Source: Hungatella sp. UBA5982 (GTDB lineage Bacteria; Bacillota; Clostridia; Lachnospirales; Lachnospiraceae). From it: a stretch of DNA of 20,307 nucleotides. The notes beneath the pieces are model-generated. The model ran no database searches. It was not told the DNA's origin and worked only from the letters and a program-made list of their open reading frames with translations. The position numbers and the translations under genes are program-made. This document shows, in pieces, positions 8,283 through 15,318 of this stretch. Location: NCBI GenBank assembly GCA_002429965.1, contig DJBG01000010.1, positions 32,022 through 52,328 of the forward strand, written 5' to 3'. Numbering within the stretch: position 1 is the first letter of the stretch; each line of letters starts with the position of its first letter.

Positions 8283-9350
8283 TTATTTTCTGGCAGCATC
8301 CAGTGCTTTTGTAAAGTTATCCAGTACTTCATCCTTGGAATTAAATTTCGATTCAATCAGCTTATAAGAGCTTAAATCACCTAAACCTTCCGGCGGAGCC
8401 ATATCGGTACGTGCAGAACGTCTTTTTACAACATCCTGTAAAACTTTATGTACATCCCTGCTTAAAATAAAGTCCAGAAACAGCTTGGCATTATCCATGT
8501 TTTTGGCACCCTTGATGATCCCGGTCGCTTCCACGTTATATGTAACCCCATCTTCCGGATAAATGATCTTAACAGGCTCACCGCTCATTTCCCATTTGTA
8601 GCCTAAGTCCTCATTGATAAAGCCTACCGGATTCGTCGCATCCTTTACAGCAGCAAACATAGCATCGGAGCTGGGGTACACCTCCGTGTTTATAAGCAGC
8701 TGCTGCATATAATCCCAATCATATAAAGAAGCCATGCCTTTTACAAGAGACAAACCGGTACCTGATTTGGAGGGATCTGCCAAGGCGATCTTAGCCTTTT
8801 TCCACTTTGGATCTGTTAATTCCTTTAAGGTCTTCGGATAGTCGGCTTCTGATTTTATAAGCTTCGTATTTACCAGTATCGTCTGAGGCATAATTACGTA
8901 GGAATGCCATTTGTGGTCCGGGTCCCGGGTAATCATATCTGCATCTTCTTTGGAGTCATAGGCTTCGAATAAATCCGGATTGGACAGATACAAAAATGTA
9001 TCACCACCCCAAAGAACATCACCGCCGGGATTATCCTTTTCCGCACTGATTCTGGCCAGCAATTCGCCGGTTCCGCTCTTTACCTCCTCAATTTCAATGT
9101 CAGGATACTTTTCCTTCCACAACGCATAAATCGGTTCTGTAATCTCCGGGCCACTGCCGGTGTAGATAACAACCTTTCCAGATGGACCTGCTGCCGGTTC
9201 CGGTGCCTTAGATGAGTCCGCTGTTGTTGTTTGATCGGCTGCAGCTGCTGTTGAAGCTGCTGTGGTGGCTGCAGTCTTCCCTGAACCACATCCGGTTAAA
9301 GTTGAGACCCCCATGATAGCTGCCAATGCATAACCCCAAATTCTTTTCAT
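8283..9350 (-). CDS. ABC transporter substrate-binding lipoprotein (FbpA/AfuA class)
   Basis: This lipoprotein (355 residues) captures the substrate outside the membrane for the fused permease. The signal peptide MKRIWGYALAAIMGVSTLTG ends in lipobox LTGC with Cys21 as the lipidated residue. An Ala/Thr/Gln-rich linker (about 22-57) follows, then the binding domain from GKVVIYTGSGPEITEPIYAL, with GGDVLWGGDTFLYLSNPDLF and LADPSKSGTG. These place it with the AfuA/FbpA type-2 binding proteins. No adjacent tyrosine pair is present anywhere in the protein, whereas classical iron-binding FbpA uses two neighbouring tyrosines, so iron is unlikely. AfuA proteins bind hexose phosphates, which fits the GH4, kinase and isomerase neighbours. 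The start has AGGAGG 8 bases upstream. Assignment to the class is firm; the ligand is inference. Confidence 0.9.
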   Translation of the reverse strand: MKRIWGYALAAIMGVSTLTGCGSGKTAATTAASTAAAADQTTTADSSKAPEPAAGPSGKVVIYTGSGPEITEPIYALWKEKYPDIEIEEVKSGTGELLARISAEKDNPGGDVLWGGDTFLYLSNPDLFEAYDSKEDADMITRDPDHKWHSYVIMPQTILVNTKLIKSEADYPKTLKELTDPKWKKAKIALADPSKSGTGLSLVKGMASLYDWDYMQQLLINTEVYPSSDAMFAAVKDATNPVGFINEDLGYKWEMSGEPVKIIYPEDGVTYNVEATGIIKGAKNMDNAKLFLDFILSRDVHKVLQDVVKRRSARTDMAPPEGLGDLSSYKLIESKFNSKDEVLDNFTKALDAARK

Positions 9351-9365
9351 GATAATTTCCTCCTT

Positions 9366-10730
9366 TTAATAATTCCATTCTCCTAAATAAGTTTTATGTG
9401 CGCTTAATATATCTTCCACCAGCTCTTTAGCAAGTGGATAATCGCCGATTAAAGGATGTGCCATCAAAGCAGCCTGGGCAGTTTGAACTGACTTTGTGTT
9501 AATTGCTTCTACCGTCAGATTCTCATATGCCTTTACACTCTGAATCATCGCCTGGGCGGCCGGAGAAAGTTCCCCTCTTTCCTCCACCACGATGCCGTCT
9601 TTTGTAATCCTGCTAGTAATTTCCATAACATCACCGGCTTTCAGCCCAAAGTGCCCAACCGAATCCGGAATGGATAAAACCATCTCCCGCTCTTCTCCGG
9701 TAGCCATGGTCAAAAGATAATTCATCATAACCCCCGCATAGCCTTCCGCATTGGGTATCTGACCGTCAAAAGGCTTATGAACCAATGCCTGTTTGGTCTC
9801 ATTAACCATATAGGTAGACTCCCTATTGTACATAAACCGTAAATAAGTTTGCAGCATTTCCTCGATCTGAGTCTCCGGGGTCATCTGCGAAAGGGCTTTA
9901 AACATCTCAATATTGTTTTCCATTACGGCCCGTCCCCGTGCCTTTTGGCTGCCTTGGACGTTTTGGTTTGCTTTGTTCCGGTAAAAGAAATAGTACAGAT
10001 ATTCATTGGGCAGATGTCCCATGGTGCGGATCACATCTGGTTCAAACATGGAAAACTCTTTTACTTTCCTTAAAAATTCATCATCTTTTAATAACTCCGG
10101 CAATAACTCTTTCCCGTTATGTAAAACACTTGTTACAAAGGACAGATGGTTCAGTCCTGCAAACTGTACCCTCAATTCGCCGGCCGGAATCCCCAGGGCT
10201 TCCGCCATATTGATCTTCGTGCCGCTGGGCGCATCACAGATCCCCAGTACCCGGTCATAGCCGGCGTCACGAAGGGCCTGGGTTACCAGACCGGAAGGGT
10301 TGGTGAAGTTAAATATCCATGCCTTTGGTGCCAGTTCCTTTATAATCCTGCAATATTCTTTCATCACAGGAATGGTCCTGAGAGCCATGGAAAATCCGCC
10401 GATTCCGGTGGTTTCCTGCCCCAGCACACCATGCTTCATGGCAATGTCTTCATCGATCACACGGCCTTCGTCATATCCCACACGGATGGTGGTCACTACA
10501 TAATCCGCTCCGGAAACAGCTTCACGTATATCCAAAGTTGTACTTACTGCCAGCGCCGGATTTGCCTTTTGCGCCGCATACTTGGATAATGCTCCCATAA
10601 TAGCCAGCTTTTTTTCATCCGTATCAAAAAGAACCAGCTCGGTAATGCCCATTAGATCCGCCTTTTGGGCCACGCCATTGGTAAAAAACACAGTTCTTAC
10701 ACCTGCTCCGCCCAGAATTACTAATTTCAT
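9366..10730 (-). CDS. Glycoside hydrolase family 4 enzyme (probable 6-phospho-glucosidase)
   Basis: GH4 enzymes cleave glycosides, usually 6-phosphorylated, by an NAD+ and Mn2+-dependent oxidation-elimination mechanism. This one has 454 residues, the normal size. A Rossmann NAD site opens the chain (KLVILGGAGVRTVFF). GQETTGIGGFSMALRTIPV (104-122), NFTNPSGLVTQAL (141-153) and GLNHLSF (192-198) follow. Metal ligands are expected at Cys165 and His195. The Cys motif reads CDAP: an Asp after the Cys is, as I recall, typical of 6-phospho-alpha-glucosidases, while NFTNPSG, NHLSF and PNEYLYYFF resemble the 6-phospho-beta-glucosidase (CelF/BglT) branch, so the anomer is uncertain. The ATG overlaps the kinase TGA (ATGA, 10727-10730) behind AAAGGAGGAG, giving coupled translation. 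No PTS gene is present to supply a phosphorylated disaccharide. Confidence 0.9.
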   Translation of the reverse strand: MKLVILGGAGVRTVFFTNGVAQKADLMGITELVLFDTDEKKLAIMGALSKYAAQKANPALAVSTTLDIREAVSGADYVVTTIRVGYDEGRVIDEDIAMKHGVLGQETTGIGGFSMALRTIPVMKEYCRIIKELAPKAWIFNFTNPSGLVTQALRDAGYDRVLGICDAPSGTKINMAEALGIPAGELRVQFAGLNHLSFVTSVLHNGKELLPELLKDDEFLRKVKEFSMFEPDVIRTMGHLPNEYLYYFFYRNKANQNVQGSQKARGRAVMENNIEMFKALSQMTPETQIEEMLQTYLRFMYNRESTYMVNETKQALVHKPFDGQIPNAEGYAGVMMNYLLTMATGEEREMVLSIPDSVGHFGLKAGDVMEITSRITKDGIVVEERGELSPAAQAMIQSVKAYENLTVEAINTKSVQTAQAALMAHPLIGDYPLAKELVEDILSAHKTYLGEWNY

Positions 10731-11638
10731 TTTAACTCCTCCTTTAATTGTTTTAGATTTGGAACTTTTTCATATCCGCCATATCCCTGTACCGAGGAGG
10801 CTCCGCAAAAGTTGGCAGCCTTCAGGCATTCTTCAGGAGATAAACCGTTTAAGAATCCATACAAATACCCTGCATTAAATGAATCGCCGGCACCGGTGGT
10901 ATCAAGAGAGATTACGCTGTAAGCTTTACCATGGATAACCTCGCCGCCTGTCAGCAGCCGGGATCCCCGGGCCCCCATCTTTATGGCGGCATGTGAGCAA
11001 AAAACGCTCAGTTTTTCAATCCCCGCATCGAAACCGGCCGCACGGGTGTATTCCATTAATTCCTTATCATTGATAAAGAAAACATCCAATTTCTTTGTTA
11101 TTTCGAATATACATTCATCCCATAGTCCCGTATCATCCCAGCCTACATCCATGGAAACCGTAGCTCCAGCTCTATGTGCATCTTCAATAAATTGCAGATA
11201 TTCTTCCAGGTCTATGCGTCCCCTGTAATTTGTCAGGTGGGTATGCCGCGTTTTTTCCAGCAGATCCTTAGGTATATCCTTTGGCATAACCTCATTTACA
11301 CAGCCGTCATATGTGATAAACCGTCTGTCTTTGTTTACATCCAGCGCGATTGAAAGTCCGGTGCTTTTTTCAGATAGCCTGGTTTCGAAATTTACCCCGT
11401 ATTTCCGCATTTCCTGTAAGATAAATTCACCAAATAAATCATTATGTACCGCACCATAGATTATGGTCTTCATTCCAAGCTTGCTGAGCCCTATGGCTGT
11501 AATGGCCACGCCGCCGCCGCACTGCACATACATATTGTCCACCCGTATTTCCTCTCCCGGGCCCGGCAGCTCATCATATGGCGGTACAATCAGATCAATA
11601 TTAGGGGTACCTGCTATGAGGACATCTATTTCTTTCAT
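10727..11638 (-). CDS. PfkB/ribokinase-family carbohydrate kinase
   Basis: This 303-residue cytoplasmic kinase phosphorylates a sugar or nucleoside hydroxyl with ATP. The N-terminal substrate region is seen in GTPNIDLIVPPYDELPGPG and CGGGVAITAIGLSKLG (about 40-55). The C-terminal PfkB signature DTTGAGDSFNAGY (246-258) carries the anion hole and catalytic base Asp252, and KMGARGSRLL is the usual ATP-site strand. GGGAGC precedes the ATG by 9 bases. It overlaps the GH4 gene by four bases and so is made with it in near-equal amounts. A LacI-type operator lies just upstream. It may phosphorylate either the glycoside before GH4 acts or the sugar released afterwards. The substrate cannot be read from sequence, and ribokinase, fructokinase or tagatose-type activities are all possible. 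Confidence 0.9.
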   Translation of the reverse strand: MKEIDVLIAGTPNIDLIVPPYDELPGPGEEIRVDNMYVQCGGGVAITAIGLSKLGMKTIIYGAVHNDLFGEFILQEMRKYGVNFETRLSEKSTGLSIALDVNKDRRFITYDGCVNEVMPKDIPKDLLEKTRHTHLTNYRGRIDLEEYLQFIEDAHRAGATVSMDVGWDDTGLWDECIFEITKKLDVFFINDKELMEYTRAAGFDAGIEKLSVFCSHAAIKMGARGSRLLTGGEVIHGKAYSVISLDTTGAGDSFNAGYLYGFLNGLSPEECLKAANFCGASSVQGYGGYEKVPNLKQLKEELK

Positions 11639-11659
11639 GGTTTTTTGCTCCCTTGTAAC

Positions 11660-11687
11660 AGTATATTTTTATATGTAAAGCTTTACA
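11660..11687 (-). promoter_or_regulatory. Possible internal promoter ahead of the kinase
   Basis: On the - strand TATACT (11660-11665) is a good -10 element, with a weak TGTAAA -35 (11682-11687) 16 bases upstream lying inside the operator palindrome. Binding of the repressor there would block polymerase. The -35 is poor, so transcription of the kinase may instead be mainly read-through from lacI. Confidence 0.3.
11674..11687. promoter_or_regulatory. LacI-family operator ahead of the kinase (O2)
   Basis: TGTAAAGCTTTACA is a perfect 14-base palindrome in the 71-base gap between lacI and the kinase gene. Its length and TG...CA ends are those of LacI/CcpA-family operators. It shares its right half with the site at 12797-12810, so both are probably bound by the local LacI protein. 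Binding by CcpA is a less likely alternative because the central CG of a cre site is replaced by GC. Confidence 0.7.
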
Positions 11688-11697
11688 CATCAGGTAA

Positions 11698-11723
11698 AAA
11701 TTTCTCCTTTTAAGGAAAAATTT
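11698..11723 (-). repeat. A/T-rich inverted repeat spanning the lacI stop codon
   Basis: Twelve-base arms (11698-11709 and 11712-11723) pair with one G.U wobble and almost no loop, and the - strand continues as TTACC. It could act as a weak terminator or pausing hairpin between lacI and the kinase, lowering read-through, but no proper U-tract follows. The hairpin overlaps the lacI stop (11710-11712). Confidence 0.35.
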
Positions 11724-12729
11724 TTATGCAGCTATCCCTCTCAATAATCTTATGAGGTAGTATCAGGTTTGAATATTGCCGTTCATCCCTTTCAATTAAG
11801 TCAATTAGCGTGCTCACCGAAAAATATCCGATTTCTTCTATGGGCTGATGAACTGTAGAGATGGCCGGACGCATGCTGGCTGAAATTTCACTGTTATCAA
11901 AACCCAGTATAGAAAAATCCTCCGGAACACGGTATCCGAAATCAAATGCACAGTTCATGATGCCTACTGCCACATCATCGCTTCCCGCAAATATGGCGGT
12001 AGGCAAATCATCCTTACAGGTTTTAATCAGGTTTTTCATCATCTTATAGCCATGCTCTATCTTTAAGCCGGAAAGCCAGACATATTGCTCCTTCATGGGA
12101 CAGCCTTTATCAGCCAGTGAGTCCCTTACCCCTTCATAGCGCTGGCTGCCTACCGTAAAATCGTGAAGTTCTGCACCGATATAAGCTATTTTTCTATGCC
12201 CAAGCCTGTGCAGATAAGCAACGGCATCATACGCCGCCTTATAATCATCAATATTAACACTGGCACATGAAATTCCATTGATATGGCAGCTGCAGGCAAT
12301 CATGGGAATATCGGACATGGCGGCCAACTGGCTCAGCAATTCCTCATCCGTCTGTTCATTGGTCAGAATAATGCCGTCTACACACATGCGTTTAAATACG
12401 CTTAAATACTTTTTTTCTTTTTCTAAATCTTCTTCAATATTGCAAATCATAATACTATAGTTTTTTTCTGAGGCACAGTTTTCAATGCTTTTTAATATTT
12501 TTGAAAAGAAGCTGGTGCCAATATCAGAAACCACAACGCCGATGATGTTGGTTTTTTGCTTCAGCAAACTTTGGGCCAGATAATTAGGCTCATAGTTTAA
12601 CCGTTTTGCGGCCTCCACCACTTTCTTATAGGCACTTTCACTTACATAGCCTTCATTATTTAACGCTCTTGAGACCGTTGCTATGGATACTCCAGCCTCT
12701 TTTGCAACTTCTTTAATACCAATACTCAT
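11710..12729 (-). CDS. LacI-family transcriptional regulator
   Basis: This 339-residue repressor has an N-terminal helix-turn-helix (IKEVAKEAGVSIATVSRALN, residues 4-23), a hinge helix (YEPNYLAQSLLKQKT) and a periplasmic-binding-like effector domain from IIGVVVSDIGTSFFSKIL to the end. The effector domain contains LHRLGHRKIAYIG, AIFAGSDDVAVGIM and LGFDNSEIS, which are standard landmarks. It lies first in the operon, with a consensus promoter about 115 bases upstream and one operator in its own leader and another ahead of the next gene. It therefore probably represses itself and the whole sugar operon until an inducer, a sugar or sugar phosphate from the pathway, binds. The ATG has AGAGG 9 bases upstream. 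Confidence 0.95.
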   Translation of the reverse strand: MSIGIKEVAKEAGVSIATVSRALNNEGYVSESAYKKVVEAAKRLNYEPNYLAQSLLKQKTNIIGVVVSDIGTSFFSKILKSIENCASEKNYSIMICNIEEDLEKEKKYLSVFKRMCVDGIILTNEQTDEELLSQLAAMSDIPMIACSCHINGISCASVNIDDYKAAYDAVAYLHRLGHRKIAYIGAELHDFTVGSQRYEGVRDSLADKGCPMKEQYVWLSGLKIEHGYKMMKNLIKTCKDDLPTAIFAGSDDVAVGIMNCAFDFGYRVPEDFSILGFDNSEISASMRPAISTVHQPIEEIGYFSVSTLIDLIERDERQYSNLILPHKIIERDSCIKIFP

Positions 12730-12749
12730 TCTTTTATACCTCTGCCTTT

Positions 12750-12773
12750 CCCCCGAAATGAAAGCGAGGGGGG
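12750..12773 (-). promoter_or_regulatory. G/C hairpin in the lacI leader RNA
   Basis: In a very A/T-rich leader a compact element pairs CCCCC with GGGGG, plus an inner CG/CG step after a one-base bulge, around a 9-base loop. It ends about 20 bases before the lacI start and just upstream of the ribosome site (AGAGG), so it could affect mRNA stability or initiation. No riboswitch class is recognised. Confidence 0.3.
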
Positions 12774-12796
12774 TATTTATGGTGAAAATATATATG

Positions 12797-12810
12797 TGAA
12801 AACCTTTACA
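12797..12810. promoter_or_regulatory. LacI-family operator in the lacI leader (O1)
   Basis: TGAAAACCTTTACA matches the second site (11674-11687) at 11 of 14 positions and keeps the CTTTACA half exactly. It lies about 35-48 bases downstream of the expected transcription start from the promoter at 12852-12880, so the repressor would act as a roadblock to elongation and give autoregulation. It also resembles a CcpA cre site apart from the central CG. Confidence 0.6.
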
Positions 12811-12851
12811 TACATTTTATAAAAAAAAACTAAGTAAATTAGCACAATGAG

Positions 12852-12880
12852 ATTGTAACATTTCTATGTTTTTTTGTCAA
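12852..12880 (-). promoter_or_regulatory. Sigma-A-type promoter of the lacI-led operon
   Basis: On the - strand a consensus TTGACA (12875-12880) and TACAAT (12852-12857) are separated by exactly 17 bases. Transcription should start near 12845, giving a leader of about 115 bases before lacI that holds operator O1 and the G/C hairpin. The rest of the 303-base gap 12730-13032 holds only these elements and the GH36 terminator. Confidence 0.8.
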
Positions 12881-12933
12881 TAATTAAATTCTATGCGTAA
12901 CACAAAAAGTTTAATGGCTGCGCTTATAACCGA

Positions 12934-12985
12934 AAAGAATCGGAGGCGGGGACAACAGCTGCTGTGTTCCCATTTCCGATTCTTT
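12934..12985 (-). terminator. Terminator after the GH36 gene
   Basis: An 11-bp perfect outer stem (12934-12944 with 12975-12985) continues through G.U pairs to an inner GGGAC/GTTCC and ACAG/CTGT stem. The - strand exits as TTCTTTTC, suitable for ending the alpha-galactosidase operon about 50 bases after its stop. The + strand exit (TTCTTTCTTTCC) is also T-rich, so it may work in both directions. It is closely similar to the V-ATPase terminator at 2758-2808 but lies in the opposite sense relative to its gene. Confidence 0.75.
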
Positions 12986-13032
12986 CTTTCCATATTCCTT
13001 TAAAAAATTTCAATACCGTACGAACACTTCCC

Positions 13033-15222
13033 TCATCGTGCCAGCAAGGTAAACACCCTGGCTTCATTGTCCGCCTTGATCACCGGCATAGGCAGTCCCG
13101 CGTACATCAGTGCTGCCCCGGAAAGCTTTATGCCAAGCTCCTGAATTTCATACACAGTCTGCTCCTCAAGCCCCCGCAGCTTTAAGTAAATAATTCCCTT
13201 ATTCGCTCCGGAAACCCGCTGCACATATCCTACGACAGCCTCCTTTTTATCTTGGGAGACAGACATAAACGCCCCATATTCCCGCTCACTTTCCGGGTTG
13301 GTCAGCCGGTAATAGTCTCCATGAGCGGACACAAGTCCATGTTCCTGATAATATTTTACCTGCCTGCGGACCGCTTCCTGTTCTTCCTCTGATATTTCAT
13401 TTAAATCCAGCTCATACCCAAAGGTTCCGAAATAGGCAAGAGCCGCTCTTGTATCAATGGAAACCGTTCTTCCCGTCTGCTGGTTGGGACACTCCGAAAC
13501 ATGGGATCCCATGACAAAAGGCGGATAGATCATGGAAGTTCCGTACTGAATGTGAATCCTTTCTACCGCATCCGTATCATCGGAGCACCAGATCTGGGGC
13601 ATGTAGTAAAGAACTCCCATATCAAACCTTCCTCCGCCTCCGCTGCAGCCTTCAAACCGCACGTTTGGAAAAGCCTTTGTCATCTTATCCATCAGCTTAT
13701 AAAGTCCCAGCACATACCTGTGGCAAACCTCTCCCTGCCTGTGGGCCGGAAGAGCTCCAGAGAAACGGTCCGTCATACTCCGGTTCATATCCCACTTGAT
13801 GTAATCAATCTGTGCATCCTTAAATTCCTCATAAAGCTGTTGAAAGATAGCCTCCACCACTTCATCCCTGCCAAAATCCAGGATCAGCTGATATCTCTGG
13901 CGGGTTGGTTTTCTTCCCGGAATCTTGATACACCAGTCAGGATGCTCTTCATAAAGCCTGGAATCCTCATTGACCATTTCCGGTTCGATCCAAATACCGA
14001 ACTTTAACCCCATATTGTGAATTCTTGCAGAAAATCCAGGTATTCCGCTTGGCAGCTTACTTAAATTACACTGCCAGTCCCCAAGGCCCCTGTATTCATC
14101 GGTCCTTCTTCCAAACCAGCCATCATCCATGACAAACATCTCAACACCCAGCTCCTTTGCCTTTCCAGCAATGTTCACCAGCATTTCTTCGTCAAAATCA
14201 ATCATGGTTGCCTCCCAGTTGTTGATGAGAACCGGACACCTCTCATTGATAAACTGGCCGGGAATCAGGTGATGCTTCACTGCCCCGTGGAAATTATGGC
14301 TCATTTTGGATAGGCCCTGGGAGCTATAGGTCATGACTGCTTCCGGCGTTTCAAATACACTGCCTTTTGATAGCTCCCAGTAAAAAGTTTCCGGGTTGAT
14401 GCCTGCCACCAGTCTTGTCTGTTTAAAATCGTTGACCTCTGTGGTGATTGCAAAGTTTCCGCTGTAAACCAGGGCAACTCCGTAGCAATCTCCCCCATCC
14501 TCTGTTGCGTCAGGGCTGCAGAGGATGGCCGAAGGGTTCTGATAATGGCTGGAGATACCTCTGGCGCTGTCCACTGTGATCTTCCCGTGTCTCACGGAAG
14601 TTCTCTCCGCACACCGCTCATGGCCCCAGCTTCCGTAGAAGCTGATCATATCCATCTGATCCGTAGGGAAAGAAATACAGGTGGAATGAGCTGTATTGGC
14701 AAACACGGTCTTTTCTCCTGCATTCTGAATCCTGGCGCATCTGGTGATGATGTCATACTCTTCCAGAACACCGTAAACAAGAGTCACCTCCACCTGGGTA
14801 TAAGGATCCCTCATCAGAACCTCCAGAGTCTGCCAAGTGCCGCCATTATCCCGTAATGATGGCATTTCATGTAAGCGGTATTTTCCGTCTGATACCTTAT
14901 GTGATACATACCTTAAATCAATGCAGTTGGAGCCATCCCCATTAATCACGCTGACTGCAGAAACCCGGAAGTCCGAAACTCCAAACCCTGGATATTCCTG
15001 TTCCAGCACATCCAGGCAGATGGTTCTGTCCTTTTCCGACTCATAGGGATTGGCTTCAAACCCATGGCGGATTCTCACAGGAAGATAATCTGCTGCATCG
15101 GATATCTTTTTTCCATAGTACAGGTGTTCCAAAAATCCATACTCCGCCACCCGGAACTGGTAGCTTGTATTCTTCGTATTTAACAGGAACACCTTTTTGT
15201 CCTCAATATATTGTACACTCAT
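13033..15222 (-). CDS. Alpha-galactosidase, glycoside hydrolase family 36
   Basis: This retaining alpha-galactosidase (729 residues, the usual GH36 group I size) releases galactose from melibiose, raffinose and related oligosaccharides. An N-terminal beta-sandwich runs to about 330, followed by the catalytic barrel with VMDDGWFGRR, KFGIWIEPEMVNEDS, YIKWDMNRSMTD (nucleophile Asp478), EGCSGGGGRFD and WCSDDTDA (acid/base Asp548). These two positions match those I recall for the Geobacillus AgaA enzyme. There is no signal peptide, so it acts on imported sugar. The frame extends four codons to a TTG, but the ATG at 15222 has GAGG six bases before it. It is last in the transporter operon, 96 bases after the permease and behind a hairpin with a T-run. 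Confidence 0.96.
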   Translation of the reverse strand: MSVQYIEDKKVFLLNTKNTSYQFRVAEYGFLEHLYYGKKISDAADYLPVRIRHGFEANPYESEKDRTICLDVLEQEYPGFGVSDFRVSAVSVINGDGSNCIDLRYVSHKVSDGKYRLHEMPSLRDNGGTWQTLEVLMRDPYTQVEVTLVYGVLEEYDIITRCARIQNAGEKTVFANTAHSTCISFPTDQMDMISFYGSWGHERCAERTSVRHGKITVDSARGISSHYQNPSAILCSPDATEDGGDCYGVALVYSGNFAITTEVNDFKQTRLVAGINPETFYWELSKGSVFETPEAVMTYSSQGLSKMSHNFHGAVKHHLIPGQFINERCPVLINNWEATMIDFDEEMLVNIAGKAKELGVEMFVMDDGWFGRRTDEYRGLGDWQCNLSKLPSGIPGFSARIHNMGLKFGIWIEPEMVNEDSRLYEEHPDWCIKIPGRKPTRQRYQLILDFGRDEVVEAIFQQLYEEFKDAQIDYIKWDMNRSMTDRFSGALPAHRQGEVCHRYVLGLYKLMDKMTKAFPNVRFEGCSGGGGRFDMGVLYYMPQIWCSDDTDAVERIHIQYGTSMIYPPFVMGSHVSECPNQQTGRTVSIDTRAALAYFGTFGYELDLNEISEEEQEAVRRQVKYYQEHGLVSAHGDYYRLTNPESEREYGAFMSVSQDKKEAVVGYVQRVSGANKGIIYLKLRGLEEQTVYEIQELGIKLSGAALMYAGLPMPVIKADNEARVFTLLAR

Positions 15223-15240
15223 AATGAACCTCAATCTTTC

Positions 15241-15285
15241 AAAAAATTTTAAAAAGAAAGCGGAAGTCTCATCCGATTCCCGCTT
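15241..15285 (-). terminator. Intra-operon terminator or attenuator before the GH36 gene
   Basis: On the - strand AAGCGGGAA pairs with TTCCGCTT (stem 15258-15285, one bulged G, 11-base loop), followed by TTTCTTTTTAAAATTTTTT. It falls between the second permease and the GH36 gene. No clear promoter follows it, so it probably allows partial read-through and lowers enzyme relative to transporter expression. Confidence 0.6.
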
Positions 15286-15318
15286 ATCTTTTCTGAATCC
15301 TATTTAATTATTCGTCAA

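Noticed and set aside
5508..9350. The ABC transporter as a plain iron(III) uptake system
   Set aside because: The binding protein has no adjacent tyrosine pair and all operon neighbours are sugar genes, so I did not adopt the default iron label.
10146..10589. A 147-codon + strand open frame opposite the GH4 gene
   Set aside because: It lies wholly antisense to a well-supported GH4 gene, has no family-like motif and no good ribosome site; it is a by-product of codon use on the other strand.
11640..11692. Leader-peptide-like frame before the kinase, starting at the ATG that overlaps the operator
   Set aside because: The nearest AAGGAG is 13 bases upstream, too far for efficient initiation, and the frame runs out of phase into the kinase gene.
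11674..12810. The two palindromes as CcpA catabolite (cre) sites
   Set aside because: Both lack the central CG that is nearly invariant in cre sites, and they flank a LacI gene; local LacI binding is the simpler reading, though dual use is not excluded.
13501..14007. A 168-codon + strand open frame opposite the GH36 gene
   Set aside because: It overlaps the catalytic domain of a clear alpha-galactosidase in antisense and shows no recognisable domain.
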